Source: Gnetum montanum (Eukaryota; Streptophyta; Gnetopsida; Gnetales; Gnetaceae). From it: a stretch of DNA of 64,000 bases. Shown in pieces: positions 12,038 through 22,799 of this stretch. How positions within the stretch are numbered: position 1 is the first letter of the stretch; each line of letters begins with the position of its first letter. The position numbers and the translations under genes are program-made. The stretch is from positions 79,631 to 143,630 of the forward strand of contig MNCI01007769.1 of the NCBI GenBank assembly GCA_015680685.1, written 5' to 3'. The notes beneath the pieces are model-generated. The model searched no databases. It had not been told where the DNA came from and saw nothing but the letters and a program-made list of their open reading frames with translations.

Positions 12038-12260
12038 TTACTAGTTTTAGGTCATCATGGCCATAGGTTATATAGTCTTGTTAGTTTAAGTCCATACCAG
12101 GCCATGATGCATTGAGGTTACTTTTGCCAGTTTAGGACCATGATGGGTCATGTTGCATAGTTTTGGTAGATGTTGCCATTTTAAGACCATGGTAGGCCAT
12201 CATGCCAATTTCAAGTCTTAGTAGATCATAATGCTAGTTTAACATCTTAGTGGATGGGCT
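12038..12260 (+). repeat. Minisatellite TAGTTTAAGNCCATGGTAGGNCATGATGC, five to six diverged units
   Basis: Successive units begin TAGTTTTAGGTCATCATGG, TTAGTTTAAGTCCATACC, CAGTTTAGGACCATGATGG, CATTTTAAGACCATGGTAGG, CAATTTCAAGTCTTAGTAG and TAGTTTAACATCTTAGTGG. Unit length varies from about 29 to 50 bases. At 59602-59660 the same repeat directly follows an integrase of the same element type, whereas here it follows the protease. This suggests that RT, RNase H and integrase have been removed from W at this point. Confidence 0.7.
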
Positions 12261-12679
12261 ATAAAAAATAAATATATTTATAAGGCCTTTTTTGATGTTT
12301 ATTACATAATTAGAAATAAATAAAGGTTGTAATAAATAGGTAAAAATGAAAATGAACATAGGCTATGTGCATAAAGGAGTAAAATAAGAAATTCATAAAA
12401 ATAGATAATAAACTATAGAAGAACAGTTATGCTAAATTATTATTAATGCATCTTGTCATACAAGCATGGGAAGATTAAGGAAAACTTTACTTGTGCAAAT
12501 TATTTCTAATATTAGGAAGTAAGTAAGGCCTACTTTGCACAAGCTTATATTTGACATCCCCTTCACTTACACTATTAAAAGGAATTTCATCCCATAATGC
12601 ATCCTATTGCTTATCATTATCATCGTTGGCTTTCTTGGATTATTATTCTTCATGGCTAGGAGCTTCTTCTTAAAGCTCT
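12261..12679. other. Non-coding spacer downstream of W protease
   Basis: AT-rich. The minus strand holds a few in-frame scraps continuing from the protease but nothing assignable. No promoter or terminal repeat was seen. Confidence 0.35.
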
Positions 12680-13110
12680 ACTTCAGACCCTTACTATTCA
12701 CATTCTTGATACCTAGGGGAACCATGTTATAACCATGAATGATGATATCACCTCCCTTGTAAGGAAGGTGAATTTCGTAATGGATGGGAGAGGATACTAC
12801 TTGTAATTGAGCGAATGAAAGTCATTCCAAGATTAAGTTGAATCCTGGTGTCTTCTCCACCACCAAGAAAGTGACGGTTGTGAAAAATTCCTCCTTGGCT
12901 ATAAAATCTAAGGAGATAAGCCCCTTGATGATAGCTTTTGATTCATTGAAGGATTTAAGAGCTAAAGTGGTTGTAGGTTGTATTTTCTTAGTTAAGCCCA
13001 AGTGTTTAATGATGGTACATGGGATGACATTACTTGTGACTATAGTTACTTTCTCATTAACATGCACCCAATGTATTTTAAATTATCCTATGCATATGGT
13101 TATGAATAAA
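12680..13110 (-). pseudogene. Retroviral-type aspartic protease of element W (broken)
   Basis: Minus-strand text NVIPCTIIKHLGLTKK is followed by ALKSFNESKAIIKGLISLDF and, after a gap, LVVEKTPGFNLILE and PYKGGDIIIHGYN. This is the order of a plant gypsy protease: the flap/active-site helix region, a hydrophobic strand with 'I.G.I.L.', and a C-terminal 'YNLILGRPWLH...' block. The catalytic D-T/S-G is not present where expected (the preceding text is EKVTIVTS), so the enzyme would be dead even without the frameshifts. It lies directly downstream of gag on the same strand. RT does not follow; the minisatellite and the antisense gene do. Confidence 0.7.
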
Positions 13111-13399
13111 GGGGATATAGTTGCTTTCTCATTTTGGGGATTAATCTTAATTTCACTATTGTGAAATGTTAAGAGTGATGACTTCTTCCCACTTAGTGAG
13201 GGAGAGTGAATCATCACTACATGGATGGCTTCCTTGTTAGTAGTAAAATCCTCAATAATGCATATGGAAGTAAAAATTTTCACTAGCACCTCATGGTGTG
13301 TGTAGAAATTCATGATTAAGTCATACAAGCTTAAATTTTTTCTTTTTTACTTGAGGGATTACTTGACTTGGTCCATTTCACTGAGGAAGTTTTCATCAT

Positions 13400-16110
13400 T
13401 GGCTATGGGCTTGTCATCCCAATTGTGCTTTACTTCCTACATGTGTTCCAAAATGTGAACATCAACTTTAGGCTATAATTGTTGTTGCTCTTCCTTGCTA
13501 TTTTGTTGTGGTCTTTTTTATCCTCTTGTGGATTTTTGGTTGAATGAATTGAAGTAGAGAAAGTCATGGGTATAGCTGAAATGGGAGTGAGCGTCAATGG
13601 ACAACTTACTTTCATGCCTTCATTTGCTTATCTTCCTTATTGTTAGGCTTTTTCTTATGCTTCTTCCTTTGTTTTGGTGAAGTTTTTCTATTGTTAGCCA
13701 TTGGCTATGAGAAATAGGTAGTATCATTGGCCACCATAGGGGGTGATTGCACTATTGGTTAGGCTATGGTTGGTTTGGGAATCTTGATGATAAAAGGTTC
13801 TCTCAAAGGCACTCATGATGGTACTCTTATGACAAAATGAGTTCTTGAGTTGTGGGAAGCTAAAGAAGTTTTCATCATAGAGGGATACTTGAAGCACAAA
13901 TTGTTCTCTTACAGGTCTTCAATCATCATTAATATTGAATTCTCAAATAATATAATGTTTGTCATTAGCATTCAATAGGTCTTTGTAGACTGGCATCGAC
14001 TGGTTTTGTCATTGAAATGGATTAGAAGCATCTAAGACTAACTTCCCCCCATCTCTCATCCCTTGCAAGTCATCCATTAGTGCAAGGCAAAAGTTTGTGT
14101 CATGACTAGGAAGTCGGTGATAGTTGTAGAAGTGTTTTAGCTTGAAGTATCTAGGCAATTGAGGATCATCCTTTATTGCCTATGTGGGGTCCTTGGCTAT
14201 TTTGCATTGCCACTTATGTTTCTTTCAAGTGGCTTTAATCATTTGTTTGTCTTCCATGCATCCACATTTTAATTGTTGGTCTAGTAACTTTAATGGCTTT
14301 AATGACAACATAGTGTATTTTGACCTATGCTTCCTTTTGAAGTTAAGTCTAGTTGTTGTCAATGTAGTCATGCCAGATGTTGATGGTAGGTTATTGTGAT
14401 TATTGGTGGGGGTCTTGGTTGGATTGGCCTTTGGCCCTTGGTTTGTAGTCTTTGTTTTCTTGCTTATAGTCACTATTGTTATGTTTTTTTGTTTGCTCTT
14501 ATCTTTATATCTTTGAGTATGTTGATTTTTATATGCTATATAAGCTAGATCATGAGTGGCCTTCGCAGCATCCTCTATATTTATAGTTTTAGAGAATTTT
14601 TGGTTAAGGGACTATGGATCAAGGTAGTAGAGTTTAGACTTGATAAATTCATTTACTACTTCCTTAAATATGGCTAACAAGTGGGATTTGACTATAGGCT
14701 TTGGTATTTCATTTAGTAGTCTATTCTATCATTGAATGAATTTTTGCACAAGTTCTAAGGGCACCTACATGACCTTCATGAGTTGGTCATGCATTATGTC
14801 AAGCTTCAAGTTCTACTATAATTGGTTGAAAAACTAGGATACTAAGTCTCTAAAGAGGATATGGACCCTTTCAATAATGTGTGGTATCAATCAAGTGCTT
14901 TCCTAGTCAAAGACATAGGGAAAATCCTTATGATGATATGAGACCATGGCTGCAAGAGTAAAGATTCAAATTGAAAGGTAATAAGGTGAGCATTAGAGTT
15001 ACCTTATTTGTTATATTTGCTAAACTGGGAAATAGTAACACCAAAAGTGTCAACGATGGGACTATAAAAATTAAGGAATCATCTTCAAATAAATCCATAA
15101 TCTTGATAATTTATGTGATAGAGGTGTTAAGCATTTTCAACTTCTTCATTAGGTCCTGGATCTTTTGAAAGGCTTGATCCAAGCCTTGTGATGGCCCCAT
15201 AGTTTTTTGAGTTTGCATATATGGTTGTGGCATTTTCTGTGAGGCTTGTGGACTCATTATGGATTGAAAGATGGAAGAAATTGGTTGTGTCATAGTCATA
15301 GCTTGTGGGCCAAACAAAAGAAAAAGATGTTTATGATAACACTTGAGGGATATATTAGATAAAGGGGATGTGTGACCCCTATGTTGCTTAGGGTTCTATG
15401 GTGGATGCCACGTGAGTATTTAGTGGATTTGTGGTGATAAAAACCATCTTTGATGATTTTATATATTGAGACTATGTTGTAAATGACATTGATGTGTTAT
15501 ATTTTATTGTTTGTGGCATCAACTAAGTTTGATGTGTGACTATAATTGGTGTGGGATCCACCATAGTAGGGTAGGAAGGAGTGAAAGATGGAGGCACCAT
15601 GCCCATGAAGAAAAAAAATCATTAGAGGAAGGTGCTATGACCTTGGGGGTTGTTTGTTGGAATACCCCTCCTAGGATGTTTTTATTCTCATATTCTACCT
15701 TAAATTCATCCTTCTCTTCTTGTTGTTCCTCAGAGCTATGCTTGTCATCTTCCTCTTCCATGGTAATCAATTGGTCTAGGATGCTAGCATAGATGTAATT
15801 AAGGGAAATTTGGTCATACAAGGAAAGGATGTACTCCTTCCCACTCCTATTTATGAACTAAATCTCCCTCTTGGCCTTTGCTTCAATATGTGGAATTATC
15901 ATGCCTACCTATATTTTAGCACAAATGAAGTTATAATGATCTTCATTTATGGTTGCAAAAACAAGAATCTCCCCTCTAATCCTCAAATATTTCCTACACT
16001 CAATGATGGAAAGGTATTTGGAGTCATAGACTCTTATGGCATGTTGGCTATGATCTTTGTTAGGGAGGGTGAAGGACAATTTGGTGGACTGTTGGAAAGA
16101 CATGGCTATA
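13400..16110 (-). pseudogene. gag of element W (broken)
   Basis: On the minus strand a start-like MSFQQSTKLSF lies at 16103. It is followed by an acidic segment (15800-15700; EEEDDKHSSEEQQEEKDEF), a Q/P-rich stretch (15317-15170; MPQPYMQTQKTMGPSQ), and the gag core near 14990-14830 (HLITFQFESLL... then RKALDWYHTLLKGSISSLE), which matches the usual 'AFDWYTDL...SIDSWEQL' block. Basic, T/N-rich sequence follows. Near 14160-14040, FYNYHRLPSHDTNFCLALMDDL resembles the 'YHHxxGHxTxxC' zinc knuckle with some ligands lost. The order gag then protease is intact, and stops are frequent. The gag wording differs from that of X, Y and Z, so W is a separate lineage. Confidence 0.7.
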
Positions 16111-16308
16111 GTATTAAGAATGACTTAAAAAAAGGCTATATATGACAAAATAAAAATAAATTCCAACAAATGAAATTCCAAGATATTTGAAAGAAACAAT
16201 AATGGCTAAAAACAAAGTACTTACTAAAATTAGTAAGTGAGTGGTAAGGGGGGCTTACCCCTTTATTAGAAATGAAAAGTTGAAAATGTTGATTTTCAAC
16301 ATGCTATA

Positions 16309-16389
16309 CATTAACCTCATAGCTACCTCTCTGTTGGGTATGGTAGGGNCATTAACCTCATAGCTACCTCTCTGTTGGGTATGGTAGGG
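16309..16389 (+). repeat. Perfect 40 bp direct duplication split by an N
   Basis: Bases 16309-16348 and 16350-16389 are identical and the single base between them is N (16349). As with the inverted duplication at 2019-2507, this looks like two contig ends that overlap but were not merged. Confidence 0.85.
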
Positions 16390-17040
16390 GGAAAATAAGG
16401 GGGATTAGATTATGGAAATCCCACACATTATTATTTCAACATTGGAGAGAGGTAGGGAAAGTTTGAAGGCCAAAATGAAAACCTAGTAGTTTCTAGTGAT
16501 GGTTTTGGTAGGCTCTCAATTTTTACCATAAAAAAAGAAAAAGTAGGCTTGGTTGGTGTAAAAAACAATGTTAGTTTTACAACAAAAAATGTGGCAACAA
16601 AAATTAAATGGCTATTAAGGCTTCCAAATTGGCTTTGTTCTAGAAATTCAAACATATGTTGTGAAACTTCAACACTCACACCACCTACAACTTCTACATT
16701 GAGGTTTCTACTACATGGAGGAGGGTCAAGAAAGCATTTCCTTCCTTGCGAGTTTTGGATTAAAAAAAATAGAAAATGACTTTTAGCTTGCAATATTGGA
16801 AATCAAATAAAAGCAGATCTAGCCATTAATTTGATAACAATACCTCACCCATGCTAGCCTCCCAACTACTTTCATGCGAGGTATGGCAAAGCGAGGGAAA
16901 ATAAGGGGGATGAGATGATGGGAATATCATTGCTTCTAACTCAATGTTAATGAGGGGAATGATAAAAACCAAAGTGGAAAGTTGGTGCTTTTCCACCAAA
17001 ATTTATTTTTAGCTAGCTACCAATTTTCTCAGGTTGAAAA
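16390..17040 (+). repeat. Diverged direct repeat, ~510 bp apart, upstream of W gag
   Basis: The block ending GGGTATGGTAGGGGGAAAATAAGGGGGATTAGATTATGG (split here: GGAAAATAAGGGGG at about 16390, GATTAGATTATGG) recurs near 16895-16925 as GGAAAATAAGGGGG then GATGAGATGATGG. Text around 16830-16850, read on the minus strand, is TTGTTATCA followed by TGGCTAGATCTGC, which faintly resembles an initiator-Met primer site next to an LTR end. The open frames here are G/A-rich noise. Confidence 0.4.
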
Positions 17041-18589
17041 AGAATGGGGAGGGAGGGGGAGGGAAGATAACTTATAGAAGATTCGAATCACCCACTTTAG
17101 AAACTAGAGAATAAAATATTGATAGTAGCAATAGGGGGAAATAAATATAAACACTAGCATAGTAGATCAATTGGGGACTCATAAAATGCAAAGCATGATA
17201 ATAAAACAAAACAAAATGTAAAACTGATAGCAGATCTAAAATAATGTACAGATAATAAATAAATATATTTTGTGCACAAAACCTAGAACTTTATTAAGAA
17301 AAAATAAAGTGAAAGTTAGAGAAATTTGTATAAATGGTTCTTGGATAAGTAGAAAGAGGGTTCACTTATGCAGGATTTCAAAGGCTATTGAAGCCAATGT
17401 GATCCACTTTACAATCTAGATGGTAAGCCACTCTTGATGCAATCAAATCTCCTCCACTGCAATCTTAGAGCTACAAGTTGGATCACAACTAGGGGCTAAG
17501 AAAAGTAAGAAATTTGGCTGCCAAATTACTTCATGTTGGATATTATGAGCCCCAGAAATGAAGCTTTAATCCCAAAAGTTCACAAGTCTCAAGGATATAA
17601 TGCTTCCAAGCTAGGGTTCAAGAGAATGTAAGTATGAGAAATTTCAAGAGCTCTTGAGTACCTGAGAATATTCCAAGTGTGGAATTAGTGCTTGGAAAAT
17701 CACTTAATTGTTTCTAAAAAATTGTGGAATTTCTATATTTTTTGTATGCCAAAATTTTCTTAATAATGTTGAACTTGCTAAATAGTGTAAAGTTTTGAAC
17801 CTTGTCAAATTTTGGAACCTATAAATGATGTTTGAGGTTGGCTTTTATAGGTTCTTTGGGCCATGAATTAGGCTAACAAATTGCTATAAAATGACTACAA
17901 ACTTGTTGTAAATTAGTTGTTAATTCACTACAAATTGGTTGTAACTTGGCTACCATATTCAAGTGAGACGAATGCCCAAATTTGGGGGGTTACTATACAT
18001 AGTAAGTTCCTTCTCCATTGGTCATTCAATTTACAATAAATAGTAAGCATGGCACACCTTCTACACTAATCTCTCCACCATGCTTGCTAAAGTGGTGTTT
18101 AATGTTGAAGTACATGAAGTAATGAATTTTGGCTTTTTTGGCTTCCACACTAGGGATGAAGACTCCACACTGGGGGAAAACTTCCATGCTAAAAGAGAAA
18201 GCGTTCTAGCATGTGGAAAATTTTTCAAAATCCCAATTCTTCCATGCTAGGGTTAGGTGATATTTATCCCCTACATGTATTTGCAATCTAGAAAAGTGTA
18301 TCCCCCCCCCCAAGGGCATAAAACCCATCAAATTACCCTTTTTGGCATTCCAAAAGGAATTTGACTTCCCAAGCCCAAGTATAAATGCTAGGTGACATTT
18401 TTCACCTAGGAAATAAGGCTTGGACCACTTATGAGGAATTATTTAGCCCCAAAAGTATAAATTATGTTAAATTTCCCATTGTGAGTTACAATATTAACAT
18501 TTACAATGATGTTTTACCTTGGGTTTCATGGGGTGAAAGCTACATAATGAAAATTGGCTAAAACATGAAAATTTTTATGGTGTTTTAGA
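17041..18589. other. LTR-like non-coding DNA, probably 5' LTR of W and other fragments
   Basis: No coding sequence was found. A-rich stretches and words such as GCAGATCTA and AATAAATATATTT suggest LTR or leader sequence. A C10 run is at 18302-18311. The sub-block 18310-18480 is shared with two other places in the window (listed separately). The region ends abruptly where the truncated LTR of element X begins at about 18590. Confidence 0.35.
18310..18480 (+). repeat. Repeat block shared with 42740-42960 (inverted) and 58380-58560
   Basis: All three copies run through ATAAAACCCAT, a 'CCTAGGAA(A/G)(T/C)AAG' step and AGCCCCAAAAGT or a close variant. This marks dispersed pieces of one old LTR family in both orientations. 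Confidence 0.5.
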
Positions 18590-19168
18590 AACATTATCTT
18601 AGTTTACTATTTTTACATAGCATAATAATGATTGTTTCACTTAGCATAATGTTTATTACTTTACTAGTTTAATACTTCACTTTCCAAAGTACTTTGTTTT
18701 ACTTGTTAATATTAAGTGGAATGGATATGAATAATTTTAAACATTAAGTATGATTTTTTGGTAATACCATTAGAATTATCATTTGGTTCACCTAGTAGCG
18801 TAATGCTTGCTAATCCCAGTGATAATTACATAAACCCAAGATGTGTCTAATAAATTAGTAATGGTTATCCATCCTATTAAGCTAAATATAATTACATTTC
18901 TATTATTAGTTAGACTTAGAATTTAACTATACTTTCATCATGTTTACACTTAGGAGTGTAACTAACCCTAAAACATCACTTAACATATGTCACACTACAA
19001 GTTAAACCATACACTTAGACTTCACTAGCTTGAACGGGGATGATAGTGATCATGAGCTAAACTTAATTACTAGCATATCAACATTGTCTATCCATGGATT
19101 ATGATTGGATCACTCATGGACACATGTGACTTGTATGGTTGTGTGTTGGATTGCTCCACCACTCATCA
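18590..19168 (+). repeat. 5' LTR of element X, truncated at its left end
   Basis: This block matches the right LTR (25652-26575) from TTAGTTTACTATTTT through AGTAGCGTAATGC, ATGTGTCTA and the terminal CCACCACTCATCA. About 345 bases present at the start of the right copy are missing here, so the outer edge and the target duplication cannot be seen. The LTR end at 19168 is followed by one base and then the primer site. Confidence 0.75.
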
Positions 19169-19169
19169 T

Positions 19170-19187
19170 TGGTGTTATTATCATGGA
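19170..19187 (+). promoter_or_regulatory. Primer-binding site of X (decayed tRNA-Asp type)
   Basis: TGGTGTTATTATCATGGA stands one base after the LTR. Against the tRNA-Asp-type plant primer site TGGCGCCGTTGCCGGGGA it matches at 10 of 18 positions. Seven of the eight differences are C to T or G to A, as expected from decay of methylated cytosine. Confidence 0.55.
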
Positions 19188-19313
19188 TAGTCAATGTGTG
19201 CTAGGTAATTAATTTTACAAAGTCCATTGTACCAATAATTAAAGTTAATCTTCCTAATATTTAATAACTCTAATAGAACACATACTTACCCAACCAAGGG
19301 TCATAACTAAAAC

Positions 19314-21335
19314 ATGGCTTCAACAAAAGATACATTAACATCTTCCAGAGAGATGAAGAAGGGCAATGATAACATAAATGAAAAAGAAGATAGGAGTACG
19401 CCAATGCAAGAAAGAGTCTCATATGCTCATGATGATCCTTACTATTTTTATTTTACCTTCATCTTTTACTAACATGGGCAAATGAGGTGGGAAGACTTAT
19501 GGGGCAACATTATTCTACCTTTGTAGCATTTAGCAATCACAATGCTTCACATAGCTTTAAGGGAAATGAATATGAGTCATGTATAAGAAGTGTACCATGT
19601 GACCAAACACATGGTAAGATCCTATGACCTATCATAGAGGTATAAGTAGAAAGAAATGCTAGTATGGAAATTAAACATATCCATAGCAAAGGAAGCATAT
19701 CAACTCCCCTATTATCCTATAAGAATTATATGGTAATGCACTCATAGCAAAAAAACTCTATTAGGATCATGAAGACAACTCTTAAATGCCTATGATCCAA
19801 TTAGAAGAACCTATTAAGGTATATCTACATTCTACCTTAACAAAGAAACCTACAAGAGAAGCCAAAAACTTTAAGCATAAGTAAGACTCAAGGCCAGGTG
19901 CTTATGTTGGATTCTAAAGAGAAAACTATTAGAGTCATAGAAGGAGAATTAGCAAACACCATTCTCCCAAGGCTTCATCTTCATACTTAAAATTGTTAGT
20001 GAACCTTGATAGAAGGGGACACAAGTATATAGACCATTATAGGGAAAGCTTCTGAATTCAAAATCAAAATGACTATTTCCCAAGGCACTATAATGATGAA
20101 GATGAAGAGCATAAGCTAAGAAGAAATAGATATAGGCATGAGAAGAGGGCGAAATATGAGCATCAAAGGGGAAACCACTACAATAGAGTAGATGAATAAT
20201 ATGAATACAAAGAACCCCTATTAGCAACTCAAGGCATGATCAATATATGAGAAGCTATCTACATACCAACTATGCATGTAAGCAATAGTCACATCAAGTA
20301 ACTAGACAAGAATAACATACCTAGATTTTAGGGTGGATACAAAGTAGATTCACAACATCACCTTCAAGAATTTCATGATGCTTGTGCCCTATAAAACATA
20401 GAAAGTAACTAGAAAAAATTAAATTTGTTCACAAGGAGACTCATTAAAGAAGTTAAAAGTTGGTATAGATTGCTAGAACTAGAATCAATTAGGATGTGAA
20501 GTACCATTCTAGAAAATTTTAATGATAAATACCAAACCTATTCTTAGGTGTTAAATTTTTAGAACCAAACCCAATGGTGGAAGGAAGGGATCCATGAATC
20601 CCTTGATGTAGCAATGGGTTGATACTATTCATGGTTGCATAGCTACCCAGGCCGTGGATTTTTCCAAATGGAATAACTCAAGCACATCATTGATGGGCTC
20701 AAAAACAAGACTAGAGAGACCATTGGTGTTTATGCCCAAGACTGATTATCAAAGATGTTTGCTCATTGAATCTAAAATCTTATTAACTAAGGGGAAAATG
20801 AATAATGTTAGTTAAGAAAGATAGAATCAAGAAAGATTCATCTATTAGAAAGAGAAATGTAGAAATGTGTGATCAATAAGAGAAGGAAATCTTAGAGGAG
20901 GTAATACAAAATAAAACACTAGGTATTCAGAAATCAGTAACTGATATTGTAGTAAATGTAGAAAAAATGTGGGATTTTGTAGATGAGAAGTTTGCAATAA
21001 CTCTAAAAATTTTGGAGGAGAGAACTGAGCAAACTCCCATGAAAGGTAAGGAAAAGAAGAAGAAAAGAGAGTTCACCTGAAAAGGAAGGAGAGCTTAACT
21101 GGTAGACTATTCATGTAAAATCCTAGATGAGAAAGAAGGTTGTACTATGTGCCAATATGACCACCATAAGGGGTGTTACCCCATTATGACTCATTTTCAG
21201 GAAATGGAGGCATATGCATTAAACCTAAGATTCATCATGGAGAAAATGTTCAAACAGTTACCTTATTGCCAATGTAGCTACTGCCAAACCTTCCAACTAG
21301 CTTACTACCCTAGTGGAGCATATTGGTAGCCACAA
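19314..21335 (+). pseudogene. gag of element X (broken)
   Basis: The start is MASTKDTLTSSREMKKG at 19314, 127 bases after the primer site, with a charged N-terminal part. The core is recognisable from about 20310 (HDACAL...NIES), then FTRRLIKEVKSWYRLLELES, NDKYQTYS, KEGIHESLDVAMG, and HIIDGLKNKTRETIGVYAQD (20600-20740). These match the gag of Y and Z block for block. A zinc-binding-like CTMCQYDHHKGC follows near 21140-21180. At least ten stops or shifts occur. The N-terminal portion is about 1 kb, far longer than in Y. It belongs to a capsid-type structural protein of the Athila/Tat-like gypsy side. Confidence 0.75.
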
Positions 21336-21840
21336 GAGCATTATCATTAGTAGTGAAAATAAGCACAATTGTGGAAAATGCCACCACCATGACAACACTA
21401 TCCATATCAACAACTTGATCCTTATGAATACTATGTTTAATAGCAAATCTCTCCAAGGAATGTAGTATTTCAAGCCTTCCAATACTATCCATGTAGATAC
21501 CATAGACCAACATCTCCATGGATGAACTTCAACTAGTGTGTGCATACGTAAGCAGCTAGTTTATTAAATCAACCTCCTAATGCTTTACCACTTGTAGCAC
21601 CACCTATAATTCAAAGAGAGGTTCCATCACAACCTCTAAAGAGAAGAGTTACAAGGGTAGTGAACATACAAATCAGAAATCTTACTAGCATTACTAAGTG
21701 CAAGTTTAGAAAACATCCTTTCTTTAGGATAAGGCTAGAAAAGGATGGTAAAATTAGGACTTCACAAAGAAACATTTTTCCTAAAACAAATCCTCCTACC
21801 AACACTAGGATTCCATAGAAACTAACTCAAGAACATATAA
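21336..21840 (+). pseudogene. Linker between gag zinc motif and protease in X (broken)
   Basis: P/Q/Y-rich, badly broken text encodes the poorly conserved region that joins gag to protease in these elements, e.g. the 'APPIIQREVPSQPLKRR' type wording after 21595. The minus-strand frames here are shadows. Confidence 0.45.
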
Positions 21841-22343
21841 CTATCATACTAATAAATATCATATTAGACTGGATTAAGGTAGCCATACTTTCTAGAAAAA
21901 TAATGGATCTAGGAGTTTCTTTGATTTATTTATGAGAAGCTGAAAATTCACCATGCAAGGCTCTCCTACACTTGGATTTTGGTGTAAATTGGATATCTCA
22001 AGAAACATATAAGGCATGAAACCTACCAATATTAAAGAAGTGAAACATAAGGTTAGAGATTGCAAGTCTATTTGTCACCATTCCATTAAGATAGATAGAA
22101 AATTTGGTGGCCACTATTAATCAATGGTCCAATCTAGAAGACTTTCTAGTGATTGATGTGAATAATAATGACGAGGAATTTCCTCTCATAATGGTAAGAG
22201 CATGCCATAGCACAATAGATGCTAAGTTAGGGATGAGAGATTTATCTATAGAAATCTCTAAGGAGGAAATTCAAGGAGCCATACACATATATAGAGAATT
22301 TCAAGCATTACAAAGGATACATAAGGATGCAATTGTGGACTAA
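21841..22343 (+). pseudogene. Aspartic protease of element X (broken)
   Basis: ENSPCKALLHLDFGVN (about 21945-21990) corresponds to 'CKALLDSGASVN', so the catalytic aspartate neighbourhood is mutated. Downstream lie MVATINQWSNLEDFLVIDV, EEFPLIMVRACHSTIDAKLG and MRDLSIEISKE, matching the 'FPIIMGRPWLSTIDA...LRDLSIEISKE' block of the Y and T copies. The frame then runs on as a broken tail to the CATGGGGGAGATG text at 22778. No RT, RNase H or integrase follows. Confidence 0.75.
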
Positions 22344-22777
22344 CGCCTCAAAATGTCAACATAATCCATACACCATGCCACAACAAATCTAAAAAACAAG
22401 TGTGTGGACAAAAAGAAACATGGACCACTAAACAAAAAGACACCCAATGGCCAATAATTGAGAACCTGAAAGTGTCTAAAATATGCATCAAATAGTTCAA
22501 GCCACTTATTAACATGATTCCAACTGAGAACTTAGAAATGAAAACATTAAACCATAATCATACACAAGAATATAGAGGATATAAGGACTTGAAATTTAAT
22601 TTGAAGAATAAATAAGGGAATATAGTTGGACTTTTTAAGATGCAAAGACTAATGAATCAAACAACATACATATCCTTAGATGATCAAAATCTGATTACTA
22701 TCAAGATCACTTGAGACAAGAATAGAAAAACTAAATCACTAAGGATGGTAAGTGAACAACCTGGACCATATGATTCA

Positions 22778-22790
22778 TGGGGGAGATGTC
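22778..22790 (+). promoter_or_regulatory. Purine tract CATGGGGGAGATG closing the pol frame of X
   Basis: The same text closes the coding part of Y (about 31852). A weaker form, CTTAGTCATAAGTGAGAAG, stands directly after integrase in T (about 50280, minus). It marks the 3' end of pol and could act as an extra polypurine primer. Confidence 0.4.
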
Positions 22791-22799
22791 TTATCCTGA

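Noticed and set aside
16431-16793. 120-codon minus-strand frame and its plus-strand partner
   Set aside because: It lies in repeat-rich leader/LTR sequence next to an assembly fault; the residue content follows base bias and no family is recognisable.
18302-18311. C10 homopolymer
   Set aside because: Ordinary slippage-prone run without further structure.
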